The notes beneath the pieces are model-generated. The model had not been told where the DNA came from. It did not search any database and saw nothing but the letters and a program-made list of their open reading frames with translations. From Chloroflexota bacterium (GTDB lineage Bacteria > Chloroflexota > Limnocylindria > Limnocylindrales > CSP1-4), in contig JADGQH010000033.1 in NCBI GenBank assembly GCA_017881985.1, positions 1 to 17,366 on the forward strand: a DNA stretch of 17,366 nt, given 5' to 3'. Positions 12,797 through 17,366 of this stretch are shown one piece after another. The position numbers and the translations under genes were made by a program. How positions within the stretch are numbered: the stretch's first letter is position 1; every line of letters begins with the position of its first letter.

Positions 12797-13912
12797 ATGC
12801 GGATCCTCGTCGTCAACGCTGGGTCGAGCAGCCTGAAGCTCCGGGTCCTGGACCCGGACGATCGGGTCGTGGGGGCGGAAGATCTGCCCGCCCCGCGCGG
12901 GCAGGCGGACATCGTTGCCGTCGCGGGAGCCATCGAGGGATTCGGGGCGGTGGACGCCGTCGGCCACCGGATCGTCCACGGCGGGACCCTGTATGCGCGG
13001 CCGGTCCGGATCGACCGCGAGGTGGTCGAACGGCTCCGGACGCTCACCGATCTTGCCCCGCTCCACCAGCCGAAATCGCTGGCCGCGCTCGAGGCAGTCA
13101 CGGCGACCCTCCCCGACGTTCCCGCGGTCGCCTGCTTCGACACGGCCTTCCACGCCGGGATGCCCGCGGCGGCCTCGACGTACGCGATCCCGCACGAGTG
13201 GCGGAAGCGCTGGGACCTTCGCAAGTACGGTTTCCACGGCCTGTCGCACGCGTATGCGTCGCGGCGGGCGGCCGAGCTCATCGGGGGATCCGGGGACGCG
13301 CGCCCCCGGATCGTCACCTGCCACCTCGGCGCGGGGGCGTCGCTCGCCGCGGTGCGCGACGGTCGCTCCCTGGACACGACGATGGGCTTCACGCCGCTCG
13401 ACGGCCTCGTCATGGCCACCCGGTCCGGCAGCATCGATCCGGGTCTCGTCCTGTGGCTGGCGGAGCACGTCCGGATGCCGCCCGCGGAGCTCGCGGCGAC
13501 GCTCGAGCATCGCTCGGGCCTGCTGGGGCTGGCGGGCACGGCAGACATGCGCGCGATCCTCGCCGCGGCCGGCGCCGGCGAGCCGGACGCCGTGCTCGCG
13601 CTCGACGTCTACCACCACCGGTTGCGGGCGGCCGTGGCCGCGATGGCGGCCGCGCTGGGCGGCCTCGACGTCCTCGTGTTCACCGGCGGGGTGGGGGAGA
13701 ACGCGCCGGCCGTGCGGGAGCGCGCCGCTGGCGACCTCGCCTTCCTCGGCGTCGCGGTCGACGAGGCGCGCAACAGGGCCGCCGGCGAGGATCGCGAGAT
13801 CGGCGCGCCCGGCGCTGCGGTCCGCACGTTCGTGATCGCCGCTCGCGAGGACCTCGAGATCGCCCACGAGGTCCGGGAGGTGCTCGGGGTCAGCGCGCCG
13901 CAAGGCTCCTGA
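12797..13912 (+). CDS. ackA: acetate kinase
   Basis: 371 residues, somewhat shorter than the usual 395-410. It converts acetyl phosphate plus ADP to acetate plus ATP. Family marks: MRILVVNAGSSSLKL (Asn7), GHRIVHGG (56-63), APLHQP (87-92), FDTAFH with catalytic Asp115, YGFHGLSH with His147, CHLGAGAS (175-182), MGFTPLDGLVMATRSG with Arg209, FTGGVGENAPAVRE (295-308) and the C-terminal Glu351. Two positions depart from consensus: PLHNP reads PLHQP, and the HLGNG loop reads HLGAG. Other catalytic positions are kept, so activity is likely. The gene follows xfp by 14 nt; the nearest purine tract (GAGG at 12781) is far, so translation probably depends on coupling with xfp. Its last 23 bp overlap the convergent hydrolase gene. 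Confidence 0.95.
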   Translation: MRILVVNAGSSSLKLRVLDPDDRVVGAEDLPAPRGQADIVAVAGAIEGFGAVDAVGHRIVHGGTLYARPVRIDREVVERLRTLTDLAPLHQPKSLAALEAVTATLPDVPAVACFDTAFHAGMPAAASTYAIPHEWRKRWDLRKYGFHGLSHAYASRRAAELIGGSGDARPRIVTCHLGAGASLAAVRDGRSLDTTMGFTPLDGLVMATRSGSIDPGLVLWLAEHVRMPPAELAATLEHRSGLLGLAGTADMRAILAAAGAGEPDAVLALDVYHHRLRAAVAAMAAALGGLDVLVFTGGVGENAPAVRERAAGDLAFLGVAVDEARNRAAGEDREIGAPGAAVRTFVIAAREDLEIAHEVREVLGVSAPQGS

Positions 13913-14732
13913 ACACGGTTTCCGCGAACTCGAGGATCGCGGCGTTGAAGGCGTCCGGCTGCTCGCTGTTCACCAGGTGCCCCGCGCCTTCGATGACGCG
14001 CAGGCGCCCGTCGAAGCAGGCGGCCAGGAAGTCGCGCTCGCCGCGCCGGAAGAGCGGGTCGTCGGCGCCGTTCACGAGGAGAGCCGGCCCCGGGTACTCG
14101 GCGAGCCGGGGCAGGAACGAAGTCCGCAGCGCCGTGACCACCGCACGATACCCGCCCTTGAAGAGCCAGCCGTTCGTCGCACGGGGCGCCGGACCGTGCT
14201 GCGGCCCGTCGGGATGCACCGGTGCGCCGCGCCCGAGGTATCGCTCGCCGACCCGGTCCACGAGGTAGACGCCCACCGCACGCGGCGCGCGGCGCGCCAC
14301 CGTCCGCGGCTCCGTGCTGGAGTTACAGAGGACCAGCCCCGCCACCATCTCGGGGTGGGCGGCGGCGAGCTCCATCGCGACGTAGCCGCCCAGCGACTGG
14401 CCGATGACGATGGCTCGACCGCCGTTGCGGGCGATCACCGAGCTCGCGATCGTGACCGCCCGCGCCATCCGGAAGGTCATGTCGGCGAGGACGCCGTGTC
14501 CGGGCAGGTCCACCGTCACGACGCGGAAGCGATCCGAAAGGCCGGCGACCTGCGGGTCCCACATCGCGCGCGTCACGCGGGTTCCGTGGAGGAAGACGAG
14601 GGTCGGCGCGTCCGCCGGCCCGACCGCCTCGAACGCGACCGAGACGTCGAACGGCTCTCCCGCCACCATCGTCGTGGCCGGCTCGGCCACGACGGCAGGC
14701 AGCCCTCCGCCGCCTGGGGCGGTCGTCACCAT
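13890..14732 (-). CDS. alpha/beta hydrolase
   Basis: 280 residues from the ATG at 14732, preceded by GAGAGGGAG a few nt upstream; a GTG at 14747 would put this ribosome site inside the gene. Alpha/beta-hydrolase fold: oxyanion FLHGTRV (47-53), VVTVDLPGHG (71-80), nucleophile elbow GQSLGG with Ser113, acid in NGADDP (Asp224 or Asp225) and GAGHLVN with His252, so the triad is complete. A lid-like segment spans about 140-200. It resembles the esterase/3-oxoadipate enol-lactonase-like group, but that group is too broad for a substrate call. It is cytoplasmic, with no signal peptide. It lies 54 nt after lemA on the same strand and may be the last gene of that operon. Its C-terminal 23 bp overlap ackA. 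Confidence 0.88.
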   Translation of the reverse strand: MVTTAPGGGGLPAVVAEPATTMVAGEPFDVSVAFEAVGPADAPTLVFLHGTRVTRAMWDPQVAGLSDRFRVVTVDLPGHGVLADMTFRMARAVTIASSVIARNGGRAIVIGQSLGGYVAMELAAAHPEMVAGLVLCNSSTEPRTVARRAPRAVGVYLVDRVGERYLGRGAPVHPDGPQHGPAPRATNGWLFKGGYRAVVTALRTSFLPRLAEYPGPALLVNGADDPLFRRGERDFLAACFDGRLRVIEGAGHLVNSEQPDAFNAAILEFAETVFRSLAAR

Positions 14733-14786
14733 CGCTCCCTCTCCCACGTCAGCGCCGCTCCCGATCGGCGCCGCGTGTCGGCCAGT

Positions 14787-15428
14787 CTACCGGGCCGGGC
14801 CATCCGCGTTCGGGTCGGCAGCGGCCGGGCCGGCGTCGTCGTGGTCCGTGCCGGCGAGCGGGCGCAGCTCAACCGACGGGCGTTCGTCAGCCGCCGGCTC
14901 CGCGTCGAAGAACGACCGCGGCAGCCAGCCCAGGAACCCCGCCAGGATCACGGCCGGGACCTGCCCGATCGTCGTGTTGTAGCGGTAGACCTGGTCGTTG
15001 TAGAGCTCGCGCCGGTCCGCGATCTGCTGCTCCAGCCGCTCGATCTCGGCCTGCAGCCTGAGCACGTTCTCCTGCGAGCGGATCTGCGGGTAGTTCTCGA
15101 CGACGGCGAAGAGCGAGCGGACGGCCCGGCTGGTCGCTGCCGAGACGGCGCCCTGCTCGCTGATCGGCGCCTGCGGAGCGTATCGGGCGCGCTGCCTCGC
15201 GACCTCGCCGAGGACGGCCTCCTCGAACGCCATCACGTCCCGGACGGCGGCGACGAGCTCCGCGAGCTGGTCGTGGCGCTGCTTGAGCGCGACCTCGACG
15301 TTTCCCCAGGCCTTGTCGATTCGCGTGCGCAGGGCGACCACGCTGTTGTAGGTCAGCACGAGCAGGAAGGCGACCACGAGCGCGACGAGCAGGACCGCGA
15401 AGAGCGCGGCGCCGGCGAGCGGGCTCAC
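14787..15428 (-). CDS. lemA: LemA family membrane-anchored coiled-coil protein
   Basis: 213 residues with a GTG start that overlaps the upstream stop as GTGA. Residues 3-26 form a single N-terminal transmembrane helix, followed by the classic LemA core: TYNSVVALRTRIDKAWGNVEV (26-46), LKQRHDQLAELVAAVRDVMAFE (48-69), ENYPQIRSQENVLRLQAEIERLEQQIADRRELYNDQVYRYNTTI (111-154) and FLGWLPRSFFDAE (165-177). Long helices predict a coiled-coil bundle outside the membrane or facing the cytoplasm. The C-terminal 35 residues are an acidic, Ala/Pro-rich tail. Biochemical role is unknown; LemA genes often sit beside GIDE or TPM-domain membrane proteins, as here. Identification is very secure. Confidence 0.95.
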   Translation of the reverse strand: MSPLAGAALFAVLLVALVVAFLLVLTYNSVVALRTRIDKAWGNVEVALKQRHDQLAELVAAVRDVMAFEEAVLGEVARQRARYAPQAPISEQGAVSAATSRAVRSLFAVVENYPQIRSQENVLRLQAEIERLEQQIADRRELYNDQVYRYNTTIGQVPAVILAGFLGWLPRSFFDAEPAADERPSVELRPLAGTDHDDAGPAAADPNADGPAR

Positions 15429-16516
15429 CCGAACGTCCCCTGGAGGGCCAGCGCGAGGACGAGCGCGGCGACGATCGCGAGCAGCGCCCCACCGAGTCCC
15501 ACGGTGAGCGCGCCCTGGTCGCGTGCCACGGCCTCGCCCGGGCTGCCGAAGCGGACCAGGAGGGGGCGATCGGGCGTCACGGCCATCACGAGCTCACCGG
15601 GCGGGATGTCGAAGACGGCCGCCGCGGCCGCCTCGGCGCCGGTCGGCGCGATCGGCATCGGGCGTGCCTCGGGATCCAGCTCCGGGGCGCGCGTCGGCCG
15701 TCCGACCCCGAAGCCCGGGATTGCCGCGTTTCCCCACGCGTCTTCCGGGGAGTCAGCCAGGATTCCCGCCTCGCGGGCCTCGGCCAGGCTTCGAGCCACC
15801 TCCGGGTCGTCGAGCGCACGGGCGGGATCGTCGCGGTCGGCCGTCGCCGGATCCTCGATGTCGCCGAACGGGACTGCGCTGCCCACGATCGTCACGACGT
15901 CACCCGGCGCGAGGCGCCGCTCGTCATAGTGCCGCCGCGCGCCGAGGTCGGCCGTGCCCAGAACGTTCACGCCGCCCAGGATGCCCCGCGGCTCGTCGTC
16001 CGCCGGGCTCCCGTCGGGACGATGGACCGTCAGGAGCGCCGCGATCGCGGCGTCGCGGTCGAGCGGGGCGGTGGTCATCCCGGAACCATAGTTCCGGTTC
16101 AGGCCTGGCGGGTCGTCGCCGGCCCAGTCCGTCTGCTCGTCGAAGCAGGTGGGCGCGTCCCAGCGTGCGCCTCGAGGGAAGACGCGCAGCGTGCCCGTGC
16201 CGTCGCGCAGCAGGAACCCGACGGCGCGCTCGTCGTCCAGCGTCGTGGTCCGCTCCTTGCCGCGATCCTCCACGATCCTGGCGTGGTAATAGACGCACGG
16301 CACGCTCTGGAGCGCCGAGACGAGCGTCACGGGGCCCGGGGCGATCGTCCCGACCAGGCGAACCTCGCCCGCGGCCAGCGACTCGATCCGGCTGGTGCTG
16401 GTCCCGCGCACGGCCTCGCCCGCCCGGAACGCCGCCATCCCCCGGACGAGCAGGAACAGCCCGCCGACGATGCCGGCGCCGGCTGCCGCGATGACGAGCG
16501 TCGGCGCGTCGGTCAC
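15425..16516 (-). CDS. GIDE-domain membrane protein (E3 ubiquitin ligase-like family)
   Basis: 363 residues with a GTG start that overlaps the PspC stop as GTGA. One transmembrane helix lies near each end (6-25 and 338-358), placing the middle on one side of the membrane. GIDE-like features: EVRLVGTIAPGP (51-62), a Cys-containing segment SVPCVYYHARIVED (71-84), GTLRVFPRGARWD (108-120), and RRHYDERRLAPGDVVTIVGSA (194-214), the conserved signature of bacterial members. There is no RING domain, so the 'E3 ligase' database name reflects homology to a eukaryotic mitochondrial protein and not a known activity. A 60-residue acidic, Asp/Pro/Ala-rich stretch (220-285) interrupts the domain before a last FDIPPGELVMAVTPDRPLLVRFG segment. 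It sits directly before lemA, a common pairing, probably in one envelope complex. Confidence 0.78.
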   Translation of the reverse strand: MTDAPTLVIAAAGAGIVGGLFLLVRGMAAFRAGEAVRGTSTSRIESLAAGEVRLVGTIAPGPVTLVSALQSVPCVYYHARIVEDRGKERTTTLDDERAVGFLLRDGTGTLRVFPRGARWDAPTCFDEQTDWAGDDPPGLNRNYGSGMTTAPLDRDAAIAALLTVHRPDGSPADDEPRGILGGVNVLGTADLGARRHYDERRLAPGDVVTIVGSAVPFGDIEDPATADRDDPARALDDPEVARSLAEAREAGILADSPEDAWGNAAIPGFGVGRPTRAPELDPEARPMPIAPTGAEAAAAAVFDIPPGELVMAVTPDRPLLVRFGSPGEAVARDQGALTVGLGGALLAIVAALVLALALQGTFG

Positions 16517-17166
16517 CCGGAGCGGGGTCGGAACGCGGCGATCAGGACGACGACCCCGAACGCGATGAGGACGACCGGCCAGACGACCGACCAGTCGATG
16601 TCGAAGGTGTTCCGCAGGAGAAAGAACGCCCCGAGGCCCACCAGGAAGATCCCGCCGATGATCGCGGGGACCGGATCGTCGCGTCGCTCGGCGCGGCGGG
16701 CGGCCCGCTCGGCACGCCGCGTGGCACGTGCCGCGCTGCGCTGCTCGCGCCAGCTCCGGTTGTCCCAGCCGCCCGAGTAGCCGGGCGCGATCCAGCCCGG
16801 AACCGCGGCCGGGTCCGCCGGCATGGGAGCGGCCTGTGACGGGCCGGCCGCACCTGGGGCGTCCCCGCCAGGCGAAGCGGCCTGCGCATTGGGCCCCGTC
16901 GGCGCGGCGGGCTCCCCGGTGCCCGGCCAGGTGGGGCCGGTGGGCTGCGGGACGACGGGCCGCACGCCGGCCCAGGACGGCTCTTCGGGGATCACGACGA
17001 CCATGATCACGTAGAGCACGAGCAGCGGGAAGATGCCGGTCACCAGGGCCAGGATCGCATAGCCGATCCGGACGAGCGCCGGGTCAAGGTCGAGTCGATC
17101 AGCGAGGCCCGCGCAGACGCCGCCGAGGACGCGGTCGTCGACGGAGCGGTACAGACGGTCGTTCAC
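16513..17166 (-). CDS. PspC-domain protein fused to a LiaF-type transmembrane pair
   Basis: 217 residues. The start is GTG at 17166, not the ATG at 17172: GGAGGG (17178-17173) abuts the ATG but is 6 nt from the GTG, and the GTG overlaps the upstream stop as GTGA like the other junctions of this operon. The protein then begins MNDRLYRS, typical of the family. Residues 1-62 are a PspC domain: RLYRSVDDRVLGGVCAGLADRLDLDPALVRI, then a TM helix to VVVIPEE. Residues 65-135 are a Pro/Gly/Ala-rich linker, 138-163 a highly basic Arg/Ala helix (WREQRSAARATRRAERAARR), and 168-213 a pair of TM helices (IIGGIFLVGLGAFFLLRNTF, WSVVWPVVLIAFGVVVLIAAF) like the N-terminal membrane region of LiaF. Likely an envelope-stress sensor or anti-regulator at the membrane. 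Confidence 0.88.
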   Translation of the reverse strand: MNDRLYRSVDDRVLGGVCAGLADRLDLDPALVRIGYAILALVTGIFPLLVLYVIMVVVIPEEPSWAGVRPVVPQPTGPTWPGTGEPAAPTGPNAQAASPGGDAPGAAGPSQAAPMPADPAAVPGWIAPGYSGGWDNRSWREQRSAARATRRAERAARRAERRDDPVPAIIGGIFLVGLGAFFLLRNTFDIDWSVVWPVVLIAFGVVVLIAAFRPRSG

Positions 17167-17366
17167 CGGCATCCCTCCGAAGGATTGAGCGTGAAGCTGG
17201 CAGCCGCGCCCTCCAGGGCGAGGTCGACGACATGTGCTGCGGAGCCGATCCCGGGGGACTCCCACGTCGTGCCGGACTTGACGAGCCCGGCGGCGGCGAA
17301 GTTGTCGCCCGTCAGCGTGGAGGTGCTCCGCAACCGGAGCCCCGTGCCCGGGTCGGCGCACAGCGC
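17163..17366 (-). CDS. C-terminal end of a toastrack-type (DUF4097/DUF2807-like) protein, partial
   Basis: The minus-strand frame is open from the window edge to a TGA at 17165-17163 and encodes 67 residues, with the N-terminus lying beyond the window. There is no start codon inside, so it is easy to miss. The translation shows alternating short strands and Gly-rich turns: LRLRSTSTLTGDNF, LVKSGTTWESPG, then HVVDLALEGAAASFTLNPSEGCR. The ending (hydrophobic strand, Gly-Ala-Ser-Phe-Thr-Leu-Asn-Pro, Glu-Gly-Cys) resembles the last rungs of the beta-helical 'toastrack' domains found at the C-terminus of LiaF and related envelope proteins. It overlaps pspC by GTGA and so belongs to the same operon. 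That it is coding is well supported by the overlap. The family call is tentative because only the end is visible. Confidence 0.6.
   Translation of the reverse strand, partial: ALCADPGTGLRLRSTSTLTGDNFAAAGLVKSGTTWESPGIGSAAHVVDLALEGAAASFTLNPSEGCR

Noticed and set aside
1..17366. Mobile elements, phage genes, CRISPR arrays, toxin-antitoxin pairs
   Set aside because: Looked for transposase, integrase or Cas-like motifs and regularly spaced repeats on both strands; none seen.

Overview
This is a GC-rich (roughly 70% by eye) chromosomal window with densely packed bacterial genes and no mobile element, CRISPR array or phage gene that I can see. The primary sigma factor tail, the TANNNT-like -10 elements, frequent GTG/TTG starts and Gly/Ala/Pro/Ser-rich linkers suggest a high-GC soil or freshwater bacterium. 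Chloroflexota (Limnocylindria-like) or an actinobacterial relative would fit, but the sequence alone does not settle this.

Layout. Positions 1-520 hold the 3' end of an RpoD-type sigma factor. It is followed on the same strand by a DUF1801 protein (586-1020) and a small PAS-like protein (1054-1482). A 14-TM drug-exporter-type MFS gene (1506-2936, minus) faces them. A 385-bp divergent region (2937-3321) with an extended -10 box and four perfect hairpins leads into a large fused protein on the plus strand: a GT4 glycosyltransferase joined to an alpha/alpha-barrel glycosidase-like domain (3322-5799). A convergent GH130 mannoside phosphorylase-type gene (5685-6653, minus) overlaps its end by 115 bp. 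Then come a two-domain rhodanese sulfurtransferase (6819-7790, minus), tRNA-Asn(GTT) (7980-8054, plus), a TauE/SafE exporter (8215-8967, minus) and a secreted RlpA-like DPBB protein (9088-9906, minus).

A 491-bp hairpin-rich region (9907-10397) separates rlpA from a plus-strand operon of phosphoketolase (10398-12782) and acetate kinase (12797-13912). Together these convert sugar phosphates to acetyl phosphate and then acetate plus ATP. The right end is a minus-strand run read from the window edge inward: the C-terminus of a toastrack-type protein, a PspC/LiaF-TM fusion, a GIDE-domain membrane protein, LemA, and an alpha/beta hydrolase. The first four genes are joined by three identical GTGA stop/start overlaps, so they form a tightly coupled envelope-associated operon.

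Most notable are: the thrice-repeated GTGA coupling and the off-edge toastrack partner; the GT4/alpha-barrel fusion with its antisense-overlapping GH130 neighbour; the two hairpin-rich leaders; and active-site departures in the glycosyltransferase and acetate kinase. I saw no clearly unprecedented system. The toastrack/PspC/GIDE/LemA operon and the fused glycan-enzyme locus are the best candidates for further attention.
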